Below are positions 9,131 through 20,778 of a stretch of DNA of 64,000 bases, one piece after another. Under the pieces are notes generated by a model. That model saw only the letters and a list, made by a program, of their open reading frames with translations, made no database searches and was not told where the DNA came from. The number at the start of each line of letters is the position of its first letter. Position 1 is the stretch's first letter. The translations under genes and the position numbers were made by a program. Origin of the DNA: Kitagawia praeruptora (Eukaryota; Streptophyta; Magnoliopsida; Apiales; Apiaceae); assembly GCA_037693485.1 (NCBI GenBank), contig CM075346.1:44376001-44440000 (forward strand), in the 5' to 3' direction.

Positions 9131-11535
9131 TGTGGCGCCCCCAGATCCGGGGTCGGAGATCTAGGCGCTCACGGTCCATTTTCCATTAATAACGTACTTG
9201 TTCTTGCACATAAAATAAATAAACAGCCATCGACCCCACAATCAACTCACACCGCACACACACACACACACAGGTTAGAGTCTCAGAAACATCATACATT
9301 TGAATAAGCAAAAGTAATAGTTTTAGAGTTATTACAGACCGAATTAAATAGCATTTATGCTACCAGCAACACTTCGATATGAAGCGAAGTTGGCGGCTTG
9401 AAAGTTTGTTACGGTACACTGCCTTGCACAGGTCATACTTATAAATAAAACGTACTAACAAAAGTTGCCGACCAATCCGGCTAATGGGGCCTACCGGTGG
9501 AATCTCAACTGTAGCCTAGGGTCTAGTCACCTGCTTTCGAACAGTCTGACAGGTTCTTGCCATTTCTCTTAGCTGTTGTGTTTGTAAAATTTGAAAACAA
9601 GCAAGAGTGAGCAACTATATCTCAGCAAGGATATATGTATAAGGTAAGCAATATAACATTTCGTATGTATAACAGTCATTAAACTCGTTTGTATCAATCG
9701 GTTATAAAATCACTTGTCATTATTGGTAATTTCAAAGGTGCACCAGTACGTGCCCTTGTTTTCAAAACAACCTTGTAGTTCTAGATACTGCTTAAAGTCA
9801 ACATCTTTCTCATCAAAATAGGACACTATCGGCAACTGGCACATAGGCCTAAGATGCAGTGTCAAATCATTTTTCCAAAGTGGAGGAATGGGACTTAAAG
9901 AAAACATAAAACCTGACAGGGATTGACGATGATCAGTCGCCACATCCGAGTCCAATAATCCACGGGTCTTCTCTACCGGTAGAAGGATAGAAACTACATC
10001 CGTAACTATCCCTGAGTGAAAACTACATCCGTAATCACCCTCGATGAAAACTACATCCGTAATCATCCTTCGGCAACACCTGGGCCGGAATAATAAGTGA
10101 TGGACCGCCTGGCTCACGGCCGCTTACACATCCCGGGAATCGTTCGTCAACGGTTCCCACACCTGCCAGAGTCCCTTTTTCTTTTAAAAACTTGATTTTG
10201 ATTGAAAACAGAGTAGTTGTGGTTCGACATCAGTCGACCGATAATTCTTGAAATCATACAAGAAGCAGAACCTGACCGGGGGTTTTCAAAAATGTTTTGA
10301 GTTCGAAAAAGTTCGAGTTTGAAGGTACTAAAGGTATCTTGGATTAGCTTTGTCTTTAAAATAATGAACAATAATTAATAAATGATATTTTAAGATTTAA
10401 TATTAATAATTAATAAAATAATTATTTAATTAAATAAACTTTTAATCCAAGATAGGTAATTTGAGTATTTACGAAGATATAAAGTAATTATTTGAGTATA
10501 CGATACTTCCCGAATGACCCTTCGGGTTTTCGCAATCTAGATACGATATAATAATATACCGCTCCCCGGTCAATAGATATACACGGACCGCTACGACCTC
10601 TATTGCTAGAGTCGTTGTCCGAAGAAAACATTTTAATCTAAGTTCAAGGGGTACAAGCATATATGTACTTATACAATCTCAATTGCATCAATACTTCGAT
10701 AAACATAGCATTTGATATAATTGAAAACTACAAACACAACAGTGAAAGTCCTTGTATATGTATAAGTTTTGAAAAGTAAACTTGCCTTGGTTTGGTTGGG
10801 GTGGTCGAGCGTGCGGAGTGGAACGATCTATACATAAGCAATAACCGCTCGTTAGTATCTTAACAATATCTCTTTAATTACGGGGTTTTAGGGGGGTATG
10901 AAATTAACTTAATGACTTTGTCTTATGACACTCTAGCCCCTCTATAGGTCCATGTCATCACTCGATTACGCTTGTCACTTATTCGACTTAATTTAGTTAC
11001 CACGTTCGAACCATAACCATTACTCCTAGAATTATGCTCCACTAACGACTTTTTCCCTTGCGCGAAATTTACTCTAGCATTTTTATAAAATTCAAAAATT
11101 CGTATTTTAATCCAATTCTTTTTGGGTAGCCTTCACCACTGTATTTCCTAGCTTCTCTAATTTTTCCATGATCCCACATAAATTTTTAGGGGTTTAAACA
11201 AGGCTCACAAGGGGGTCACTTAGTGCAGTCCATAGTCCAGAAACACAATTCACTCCTCCGGCCATAACTTAAAATCTACACATCACCTAGCCATGAACCT
11301 TACATTTCCAGAAACTACATTCAATTATCTTTCCAACAATATAAGGTAGGACATCAGGGGACAACATTTGGGGGTTCAAAACCGTGTCACAATACAGGTC
11401 ATTGCTCCTGGAAAAACTCAGCATGAACATACCACTTAGATCAATCATTTTTCACAATTCCACCATACAACCAACACTTAATACACTCAAATCATGGTTC
11501 ATAACACTCATGGTGATATATATACTATCCATAGT
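9131..11535 (-). repeat. Tekay 5' LTR, inner segment
   Basis: The LTR starts (+ strand) with tgtggcgccccc, i.e. the minus-strand end ...GGGGGCGCCACA. It continues to the copia insertion at 11535/11536. From about 9920 it matches 1-1634 of the left LTR. The first ~790 bp, including a short (CA)n run near 9257, have no partner in the window because the left LTR is cut off. Confidence 0.92.
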
Positions 11536-11750
11536 TGTTAATATAATTATGTATATAATTAGCTTAGTCTAATGTACAGTTGTTCTCATAGTTTGTTACC
11601 TGATTTGTAGGATATGATAGGTTTATTGGTGTATTGTTTCCTAGTCTACTGCCTTGTTTATAGCCAACGATTATGGCTGAATAATGGGTTGTAAAACTGT
11701 ATATATATCAATGAGGAAGGAAGGAAACAGTTACGGAAAACATTCTTTTA
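11536..11750 (+). repeat. Ale 5' LTR
   Basis: Starts TGTTAATATAATTATG and ends at ...cattctttta immediately before the PBS. It matches 16157-16370 with four substitutions. Confidence 0.88.
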
Positions 11751-11762
11751 TGGTATCAGAGC
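11751..11762 (+). other. Primer binding site, initiator Met tRNA (Ale)
   Basis: TGGTATCAGAGC directly follows the 5' LTR, the standard copia primer site. Confidence 0.9.
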
Positions 11763-11842
11763 CTAGGGCGATTTCTTCCGTTGCACCCTAGCTTATCTCT
11801 TTCTTTCCTTCTTCTTTTCTCTTCGTTTCTATATCTGTTTCA

Positions 11843-12184
11843 ATGGGGGATTCCAAATCTTCTTTTCATCCTGCACTTACTGTGACCAATATCAAGAGCT
11901 CCATTACTATAGTTCTTGATTTTGAAAACTCACAGTACTTCACTTGGGCGGAACTTTTCAAACTTCACGCTCGTTCTAAGGGGGTTCTAGACCATATCAT
12001 TTCTCCTCCCATTTCTCCTCCCACTGCTGCGGAGAAGGGTACCGAGAAGGCTCCCCTCACTGCTGCGGAGAAGGAGTTGTGGTCGACCCTAGATGCTGCG
12101 GTGGTTAGTTGGATATATGCCACGATTTCCAACGATCTCTTGCAGACCATCATCGAACCTGATGTTACGGCCATGGAGGCTTGA
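11843..12184 (+). pseudogene. Ale gag, N-terminal part ending at premature TGA
   Basis: ATG at 11843 begins a typical copia gag N-terminus (FENSQYFTWAELFKLHA..., the UBN2/gag-polypeptide pattern with LDHI). The frame hits TGA at 12182-12184. The same frame continues without interruption beyond it, so this is a single nonsense change inside gag-pol, most simply TGG (Trp) to TGA by a G-to-A transition. Gag would coat element RNA in cytoplasmic particles. Confidence 0.85.
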
Positions 12185-12190
12185 AATAGA

Positions 12191-14107
12191 TTGCGGGACA
12201 TTTTCCAGGACAACCAACACTCTCGTGCTGTCACACTTGAACAAGAATTCTCTACTACCAAGATGGAGGATTTTCCTAATGCCTCGGCTTACTGTCAGAG
12301 GCTCAAAACTCTTTCCGATCAGTTGCGGAATGTTGGCGCACCGGTGGATAACAATCGCTTGGTTCTTCAACTGGTTTCGGGTCTCACTGAGGCTTATAAA
12401 GGTCTTGGCACTCTGATTCGACAGAGTACTCCTCTTCCTGTGTTCTACCAGGCTCGTTCTATGCTCACTCTTGAAGAGGCTGGTCTAGCAAAGCAGGCGG
12501 CAACTGGTTCGGCATCAGCGATGCTGGTCACTTCTCGTGACTCTGATGATGGGTATGACAATTCAGGGGGTGCCCGTAGCCGTAACATGCCGCAACAGAG
12601 GAATGGTGGCCAAAAACAGAACGGTGGCAAGGGAGGCAGGTCTGCTGGCAAAGGGGGGAAGACTGGTAGTGGCAATGGTGGTCGCAGTGGTGCTGGCCAG
12701 CAGCAGCAACAACCAACTTGGCAGCAGAAACAGCAGCCATGGCCGCAATTTCCAGGATGGGGGTGGCCTCCACAGTGGCCGGCTCCTCCATGCCCGTACC
12801 CCACCCAAGGGTGGGCTCGTTCTCCTGGTCCGGTCAGGCAGCCTGGCATCTTGGGTTCTCGTCCTCAACAGGCGTATGCTGTCTCTCATCAGCCACCGCA
12901 GTACACTCCTACAGACATCGAGTCAGCGATGCACACAATGACTTTGAACCAACCCGATCCTTCGTGGTACATGGACACCGGAGCCACCTCTCACATGACA
13001 TCCTCCAATTGTAATCTCTCGTCTTATTTTAATATGAGCAATCATCCATCTACTATTATTGTTGGTAGTGGTCAGTCTATTCCTGTACTTGGTTGTGGTC
13101 GTGCTACTCTATCCTCTCCACACTCTCCTTTATCCCTCAATAATGTCCTTCATGCTCCTAAACTAATTAAAAATCTTATTTCCGTTCGCAAGTTTACAGT
13201 TGATAATAATGTGTCTGTTGAGTTTGACCCTTATGGTTTCTTTGTGAAGGACTACCGGACGAGGATGCCAATAATGAGATGTAATAGCACAGGTGATCTA
13301 TATCCCCTCACCAACGCCACCTCTTCTCCCTGTTCTTATCCATCAAGTTTTGCGGCATTGGCTCCTTCTATTTGGCATGCACGTTTAGGACATCCAGGGT
13401 CGAGTATTTTACATACTCTTAGTAGAAATAAAAATATTGCATGTAATCGTACTTCAAGTTCTAGTATTTGTCATTCTTGTGTTTTTGGGAAACAGATTAA
13501 GTTGCCATTTTCTTCTTCTATGTCATCTACTACTTTGCCGTTTGATATAATCCATAGTGATCTTTGGACTTCTCCAGTTTTGAGTTCTTCGGGTCACCGA
13601 TATTATATGCTCATTTTGGATGATTTTACTAATTTTGTGTGGACTTTTCCTTTGGCTAAAAAGTCAGAAGTTTTTACAAAATTTTTAGCTTTTCAGTCTC
13701 ATATCCGCACACAATTTGAGCGTCCAATCAAAAATATCCAATGTGACAATGGGCGGGAGTATGATAATAAATCTTTTTGGAAATTTTGTGAGTCAAATGG
13801 GTTGTCTTTTCGTCTCTCGTGTCCTCATACGTCTCCACAAAATGGAAAAGCTGAAAGAAAATTGCGATCACTAAATAATATCACTCGCACTCTTCTCTCT
13901 CATGCCTCCTTACCTCCATCCTTTTGGCATCATGCCTTACAAATGGCAAAATATCTCCATAACATTTTGCCTAACAAATTGTTAGGGAACAAATCTCCTC
14001 TTAGCGTTTTATATCATAGGGAACCTTCATATTCTCTTTTACGGGTCTTCGGGTGTCTTTGCTATCCTCTCTTCCCATCTACCACCATACATAAGCTCCA
14101 ACCCTGA
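12191..14107 (+). pseudogene. Ale gag C-terminus, protease and integrase, ending at second TGA
   Basis: 638 residues in the same frame as the gag start. After the gag core comes a low-complexity tract rich in Gly, Gln, Pro and Trp (12600-12850) in place of a CCHC knuckle, as is common in Ale elements. The protease motif is WYMDTGATSHM. Integrase follows, with the GHPG...CHSC zinc region, HSDLW, QCDNGREY and SPQNGKAERK (the D, D and E catalytic positions). It stops at TGA 14105-14107, a CGA-type site, while the reading frame stays open afterwards into RT. The start used here is not a real initiation codon. Confidence 0.9.
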
Positions 14108-16162
14108 TCCACTCCCTGTGTATTCTTAGGCTTTCCTCCGAACCATAGGGGTTATAAATGTTATGATCTTTCCTCCCACAAAATTATCATATGTCGTCAT
14201 GTACTTTTTGATGAAACTGTGTTTCCATTTGCTACGTTGCATACTCCTCCTGCCAACACCTATGAGTTCTTAGATGATGACTTCTCTCCTTATCTCATTC
14301 ATCATTTACGGGCCGCCACATCTCAAGGGCCCAATCACACGGACCCAGCTTCCATGGGTGAACAAACCACCTCACCCTCATCAGATGCTGCTGGGCCGCA
14401 TTCACCCCCCAACCCACTTCTTTCACCAGTTTCGTCTCTTAGCCCACAAACACATTCTGGGTCATCATCTTCAATCCCACACATGCAGCCTCCTATTTCT
14501 CCTTTGCAGCCTCCACCTCAACCAACCATGGTCACACGTAGTCAACGCGGTATTTTTAAGCCTAATAAAAAATATTGCAATGTTGCTACCACTTCTAAGG
14601 TTACAAAATCTTCTATTCCTCGTAACCCCATAGAGGCTTTACATGACCCCAATTGGAAGAAGGCTATGGATGATGAATTTAATGCTCTTATTAAAAATGA
14701 GACGTGGGAGTTGGTGCCCCGTCCGCCTAATGCTAATGTTATTCGTTCTATGTGGATTTTTACTCATAAGGAAAAATCTGATGGTTCTTTTGAGAGGCAT
14801 AAGGCCCGTCTTGTATGTGATGGCAAAACACAACGGGTGGGCATTGATTGTGGAGAAACCTTTAGTCCGGTTGTTAAGCCTGCCACTATTCGGACTGTTC
14901 TAAGCCTGGCTTTATCAAAAACTTGGCCTATTCATCAGCTTGATGTCAAGAATGCATTCTTACATGGTGAGCTAGATGAGACGGTATATATACATCAACC
15001 AGTTGGGTATCGTGATTCTGCTCATCCGGATTATGTGTGTTTGTTGCGTAAGTCATTATATGGTCTTAAACAGGCACCTCGGGCATGGTACAAAAGATTT
15101 GCTGCTTATGTGTTGTCTCTTGGTTTTATTAACAGCAAGTCTGATAATTCTTTGTTTATTTATCGCTCGGGTTCCCATACGGCATATCTGTTATTATATG
15201 TGGATGACATAATCTTGACAGCTTCTTCTCATGCTCTCTGGTTATCTATTATGTCTCTTCTTGGCTCCGAATTTGCCATGAAAGATTTGGGTCCTTTAAA
15301 CTATTTTCTTGGCATAGCAGTGACTAGAACTACAGGTGGTCTTTTTCTATCACAACGCAAATATGCAGAGGATATCATTGAGCGAGCAGGAATGTCGACT
15401 TGCAAACCTTCAGCCACGCCAGTTGATACTAAGCCAAAGGTTGGGGCATCTGGTCCAGCCTATGCTCATCCCACCCATTACCGTAGCCTGGCAGGGGCAT
15501 TGCAATATCTGACGTTTACCAGACCCGATATATCCTATGCCGTCCAGCAAGTTTGTCTACATATGCATGATCCAAAGGAGTGTCATATGGCCGCTCTTAA
15601 GCGCATAATTCGATATATACAAGGTACTAAGGATCATGGCCTGCATCTTTATCCTTCTTCTACCTTGTCTCTTATCTCCTACACCGATGCAGATTGGGGG
15701 GGGTGCCCCGATACACGGCGTTCGACTTCAGGCTATTGTATTTATTTAGGGGATAATTTAATATCCTGGTCTTCAAAATGCCAACCTACATTATCCAAAT
15801 CTAGTTGCGAAGCTGAGTATAGAGGAGTTGCAAATGTTGTATCTGAATGTTGTTGGATTCGAAACTTACTTCTTGAGTTACACTATCCTCTCAGGAAAGC
15901 AACTTTGGTATACTGCGACAATGTCAGCGCAATCTATCTCTCAGGTAATCCAGTCCAACATCAAAGAACTAAACACATCGAGATGGATATACTTTTTGTC
16001 AGGGAGAAGGTCGCGCGTGGTGATGTCCGAGTTCTTCATGTACCTACGCGACATCAAATTGCGGACATATTTACTAAGGGACTTCCACGTGTATTATTTG
16101 AAGATTTTCGGACTAGTCTCAGCGTCCGCAGCCCTCCCGCTTTGACTACGGGGGTGTGTTAA
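14108..16162 (+). pseudogene. Ale reverse transcriptase and RNase H
   Basis: In frame with the integrase segment after the TGA at 14105. An ATG occurs at 14219, but the coding sequence plainly continues from 14108. After a Ser/Pro-rich linker comes RT: RLVCDGKTQ (usually K/A-type), the QLDVKNAFLHG motif, YGLKQAPRAWY, and active site YVDD near 15200. RNase H follows, with YTDADWGGC, the SSCEAEYR motif, YCDN and the C-terminal DIFTKGLP. It ends at TAA/TGT just before the polypurine tract and 3' LTR. The active-site residues appear intact, so only the two upstream nonsense codons are obvious defects. Confidence 0.92.
16150..16156 (+). other. Polypurine tract of the Ale element
   Basis: gggggtg run directly before the 3' LTR start TGTTAAG at 16157. 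Confidence 0.75.
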
Positions 16163-16370
16163 GATAATTATGTATATAATTAGCTTAGTCTAATGTACAG
16201 TTGTTCTCATAGTTTGTTACCTGATTTGTAGGATATGATAGGTTTATTGGTGTATTGTTTCCTAGTCTACTGCATTGTTTATAGCCAACGATTATGGCTG
16301 AATAATGGGTTGTAAAACTGTATATATTTCAATGAGGAAGGAAGGAAACAGTTACGGAAAACGTTCTTTT
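16157..16370 (+). repeat. Ale 3' LTR
   Basis: Repeats 11536-11749. Differences noted: T/G near the start, c/a in gcc/gca, a/t in the TATATA tract and a/g near the end. Its last base or bases are replaced by the foldback that begins at 16371. Confidence 0.88.
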
Positions 16371-16744
16371 CAGCTCAATTGGTGATAGAGTTGCCCATAA
16401 GCACTCTATTAAAGGGACGTCGGGGGATCGAGCCTCACGTCCAACAACCCACCCACTATAGTTGTTATGGGCTTCTATAGTGGGGGAGCGGGTTGGGGTG
16501 CATTGGGCTGCTGACCTGTGGGAACCGGGATTGAGCCAGATTAGGCCCACTACTATAACGGGAACCGGGACTGAGCCGGATTAGGCCCGTTACAAAAAAA
16601 GTGCACTTTTTTGTAACGGGCCTAATCCAGGCCCATCCGGCTCAAGCCCGGTTCCTGGTTCCCGTTAGGTCAGCAGCCCAATGCACCCCAACCCGCTCCC
16701 TCACAACTATAGTGGGTAGGTTGTTGGACGTGAGGCTCGATCCC
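16371..16744. mobile_element. SINE-like foldback (inverted repeat) at the Ale 3' edge
   Basis: The left edge resembles a tRNA-derived SINE head: an A-box-like cagctcaattgg followed ~50 bp later by a B-box-like ggatcgagcct. From about 16424 the sequence folds back on itself. gggatcgagcctcacgtccaac pairs with gttggacgtgaggctcgatccc at the right end, and the centre around 16584-16623 is a near-perfect palindrome about gtgcac. The left arm also holds a tandem duplication (ggaaccggga.tgagcc.gattaggccc twice, near 16520 and 16560). The right end stops at the B-box complement, so the right arm lacks the A-box part. It may be an inverted SINE dimer or a MITE-like snapback. Confidence 0.6.
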
Positions 16745-17826
16745 TAGTCATAAAAGTCATAATCTTAACATCAAAATTCAAGATCCATGCTATCCAATGC
16801 ATATATAATCAAGATTAGCTCATAAATACATGGATCTACTACCAATCATTATAAATACTACATAACCAAGAGGGTTTGTGGTTTTATACCTTCTTGAGCT
16901 CCTAGTGGCCTTGGGTAAGCCTTTCACAACTCAACAACACCTTAGATGGTCTCCTACAACACTTATAATGCAAGATCTAAAGGAAGAACAAACTTGGTTA
17001 CTATTCATCCAAACTTTAACAATTTATAACTTGAAATTGGATGGATGAAATGGAGTGAAATTGCTAGCATACCTTGTCTAGATGATGTAGATGACCTAGG
17101 AATTATGTTATGATTTATGAGTGATGAAAGAGGGAGGAGAAGAATTTTTCTTCTCCACTTTTGTGCTTGGCCGAGAGCTCCTTGTTCAAGGGGGGGAGAG
17201 TTTGATTTTTTTGTGTTTGTGTGGTTGGGTGATTAAGTGAATTGATTGGGTGATATGTATTATTGTGTGTATAAGCATGGTACAACATAGGTATGGCTAG
17301 TAGTACTTGTTGTCTCCTCCTTTTTGAAAAGCAAGTAACTAGGTACTATTCATCTTCCAATGGCTAACTAGTTTGCTTGGTTTCCAACTACTTGGTTGCA
17401 TGGGCTTGCATGCAATACTACTCCTTGTAATATTATTCTTCCACCAATGCTTATTATTTAATCCTTAATTCGTATCGTATCTTAATTAATCTCTCGTAAT
17501 AATATTTTGTCGCGTAGAGATTTCCCCTATAATTCCTTAAGTACTAATTGTGTAAATTCCTCTAATGTCCATAATTCCTTGTCATAATCCTTGATAAATC
17601 TTTTAACACTCTAATCATTCTCAAATCCCAAGTTTTATAAATCTCACTAACAATAAGACTCTTGCCTTCACAATCTCCCTTTTTATCTTACATAGTGAAT
17701 ACAACAACACAGTTTCTCAGACAATCATTTCTATTAATCAACAGGGATGACCAGAAAGGTTCCATATTGACATTGCCACAAGATATTAAATAAAATAAAA
17801 TATTACCAAAAATTAGGGTTCTTACA
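16745..17826 (-). repeat. Tekay 5' LTR, outer segment
   Basis: Continues the LTR interrupted at 11535. From tagtcataaaagtc onward it matches 1631-2705 nearly exactly and ends with the LTR terminus ...ttcttaca (minus-strand TGTAAGAACC). The first bases, tagt, duplicate those left of the copia insertion. Confidence 0.92.
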
Positions 17827-20778
17827 ATGGTGGTATAGGGTTATGATATGTTGGTACTAGGAAATGTTCACTTTATATAAGGGGACCCTTCCCGTGTTGT
17901 TTGCTATTACTAAATGTCTTATGTGCATTAAGTGGTATTAGAGTAGTCAACTATAGGGAGGACATCCATAGTTTGACTTTATGTGACTTAGTGGTAATTC
18001 CGAGTGGTGTCTACTCGATATACGTGGTATGACTGACACGTACTCGTAACCATTTCAGTACCATTAGGGCGAAATCAAATTGGAGCGACGTGCATCCAAA
18101 AAGGAAGATCGAGACGTCAGGTAAGGTCCATGGAATTACTTGGACGAGGTGCGAAGGATTTGTTCGCGGTTTCTGTTTTCTGCTAAGGACTAGAGGCAAG
18201 TTTATTTACACCTACTCTATCGTTCAGAGTATACCTATTTTGAATTATATAAAATGTGCGGACAAAGGTTCTCAATCCCTAATTGCGAGTTTTTAATCTT
18301 GTGCTCCTCCTTCCAAATCATTTAATTCTTGACTTTGCTAGCGATATTAAATTATTCTCGTGCAATAATCAAAACCCATGACTTATAATACTGTCGATGG
18401 GCGGTGACATTCTTATGGTTCTACATCTCGATTTATATGTTGTATATTTATAAATTTTTGTAATGTGGTAGAGGACTATATGTTGTGAGGTATATATAGA
18501 TACATATATACATATATGGAACTACGTGGTAAAGGCTCCGAGGGTAGAGCGTGTATTGAGTTATCGAACTTAGCCCGCGTGTCGGGGCTATTTTGTATTG
18601 TATGTTTTTGAAAACCCGGGCAAAGCTTTTAAAAAGAATTTCACAATAATTAACCTAAAGGCAACATCACCAATAAACCAGTGTTTATTTAATTAATAGA
18701 TGCTCCTGAAAGCATTTACTAATTAAATAAACCTCCTTCGCCTAATTAAATTTATTTAATTAGATGAATATCATTTTCAAAACGCTTTCTTAAAATCACT
18801 TTGTCCCGCAGAAATAATAAAACAATTTAATGGAGTGATTCTACCTAGTATATTATTTATCGGAGATAGTTTATTTTCAATACGGATTAAAGATATTCCA
18901 ATGGTTATAAATTGGTTACTTTCAGCTTAAAACAGCTAGATTGATATCGATATATGTTATTTGAATGCTTATTTAATTCGATGAATATTAATTATAATAT
19001 TCATTAAGAAACAAAAAAAAAGGGAAAGAGAAGAAGGATTTTCATGCTTATTAATTATTTCTTATTGATCGAGAGTCAGTAGTAGTTATTTGATAAAGTG
19101 GCAAAAGTTTGGAGACTGCTGGAGAGATTGTGTCTTGATTTTGATTAGAAACATCCCAAGAGTTGTATTTGGGTGTTTTGAGGTTATTAAATATTCCAGT
19201 ATTAATAGTAAATATTATTTGAATATTACTCAATAAATGAATATTAATTTGAGTATTCTTTTACAAAGTGATTATTGAATATTTGTTATTTGTTACATAG
19301 TAGTCAAATATTTATTAAAAACTCTAAGTGTTTTGAAGGTTATAAAACACTATTTAAAGGTTGTCTAAGGACTTTCATAGTCATTTCAAATATTATATTT
19401 TGAATCTATCTAGGTAAGTTACTTTTCAAGAACTTATATATATATGGAATTACCCTGTTGTGGTTACAAGCTTTATGCGTACCATTTTCCATGTGTGATC
19501 ACAAAACCCTGTGTCGAGATTGATATCGGTACAAGTGTATATCTATACTTGAACTCTTTTGAACTCAAAACATTTTCGAAAACCCCCGGTCAGGTTTTAC
19601 TCTCTTGCTCGTTTTTCAAGAAATTATCGGTCGACTGAAGTCGAACTTCAACTACTCAAGTTTTCTATCAAAATGATTTTGACAAGAAAAGAAAAAGGGG
19701 ACTCTGGCAGGTGTGGGAATCGTTGACGAACGATTCCCGGGATGTGTCAGCGGCCGTGAGCCAGGCGGCCCATCAATTATTATTCCGGCCCAGGTGTTGC
19801 CGAAGGATGATTACGGATGTAGTTTTCATCGAGGGTGATTACGGATGTAGTTTTCACCCGGGGATAGTTACGGATGTAGTTTCTATCCTTCTACCGGTAG
19901 AGAAGACCCGCGGATTATTGGACTTGGATGTGGCGACTGATCATCGTCAATCCTTGTCAGGTTTTTATGTTTTCTTTAAGTCCCATCCTCCACTTTGGAA
20001 AAATACTCAAACACTGCTTCTTAGGCCTAAGTGCCAAGTAGCCGATAGTGTTGTTTTCAAATTTTGAAAGATGATGAATTCATGCAGTATCTAGAACTGC
20101 AAGATTATTCTAACAAGAATGGCACGTGTTGGTGCACTTTTGCAATTATTCAAAAGATGAAAGATGGGTCATCGGTTATTAATGTTAAGTCCCAAATGTT
20201 TTGCTTCAAGAGCTTTGACTCTCTTCCTATCAGTTATTTCTGAGTTTAGACTTATCAAGTGGTTAAAGAACTTATACCCGGTACATGATGTTGAACTGTA
20301 AGGTGTTTTGATGATAATGATATACTCATGTGTATATACTTACAAACTTGAGGAGTATTAAAAAGGGAACTTTATAATGGTTTGGTTTATGAAGAGTGGT
20401 AATAACTATCTTAGCAGCATATTGAACTGCATATTTTGAAAAGCTCCCTAAGAGGTTATCAATACTATGAGGTATGGTATGTGGATAAGGTATGAGGATT
20501 ACTATTGTTGACATGAACTTACTTTACTTATCTGATGTTACTCGAAATGTCATATATCCCCTACTGAGGTTTCATTGTTGTAAATATTTCGAAATTGATA
20601 TTAAGTATCGTTATATTTCGAAAACTCAATGTGTATATTGATATATATTGTTGTGCTCTATTAATACTTGCTGGGCAATTCTTTCGCCCATACTTGCTTG
20701 TTTTAAATATTAACCTTTCAGAGGAAGGTAGATGATTGAGGCTTATCTGCATGGCTCAGGAGAAGCAGGCAGTGTGCC
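17827..20778 (+). repeat. Part of an older Tekay-type LTR in + orientation
   Basis: From about 19550 to 20040 this region is clearly the reverse complement of Tekay LTR sequence (compare 1-420 and 9920-10330), including the 28-bp triplet, the GC-rich hairpin and the cgaaaacccccggtcagg stretch. The upstream part is AT-rich and LTR-like with weaker similarity. Its start is cut off by the Tekay insertion at 17826 and its end by the solo LTR at 20779. No gene is supported here: 18090-18296, 19444-19638 and 19711-20067 are open by chance or reflect the GC-rich LTR core. Confidence 0.75.
20774..20778. repeat. Target-site duplication gtgcc (left) of the long solo LTR
   Basis: gtgcc precedes TGTAACGACC at 20779 and recurs at 45625-45629, directly after the LTR end ...GGGGCGTTACA. 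Confidence 0.75.

Larger units (their letters stand above)
11536..16370 (+). mobile_element. Ty1/copia Ale (Retrofit) retrotransposon, nested in Tekay LTR
   Basis: Full-length small copia element with LTRs of about 214 bp at 11536-11750 and 16157-16370, a Met PBS, one long gag-pol frame with two nonsense codons, and a PPT. Gene order is protease-integrase-RT-RNase H. The host LTR reads ccatagt before it and ...tagtcataaaag after the adjoining foldback, giving a 4-5 bp target duplication (tagt). The LTRs differ at four positions that I can see. The short LTRs, lack of a gag zinc knuckle and RNase H/3' coding signatures fit the Ale/Retrofit lineage. Confidence 0.9.
1..17826 (-). mobile_element. 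Ty3/gypsy Tekay (Del) chromovirus, nearly complete, nested
   Basis: Minus-strand LTR retrotransposon. Reading from right to left it has a 5' LTR (17826 to 9131, split by a copia element), a PBS, an additional ORF, gag, protease-RT-RNase H, integrase with a C-terminal chromodomain, a polypurine tract and a 3' LTR that runs off the left edge. The chromodomain, long LTRs (about 3.48 kb once the insert is removed) and initiator-Met PBS fit the Tekay/Del lineage. The LTR copies differ at roughly 14 positions over about 2.7 kb plus small indels (by-eye count), so it is fairly young. Coding is broken by an in-frame TAG between gag and pol, a TAA before integrase, and a frameshift near the gag start. 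The left TSD is off the window; the right flank starts with atggt at 17827. Confidence 0.93.

Noticed and set aside
12445..12889. Several overlapping antisense ORFs opposite Ale gag
   Set aside because: Shadows of the Gly/Pro/Gln-rich gag tract; no recognisable domain.
16371..16450. Possible tRNA gene (A/B-box-like motifs)
   Set aside because: No cloverleaf with acceptor stem or anticodon arm; part of the foldback/SINE-like element.
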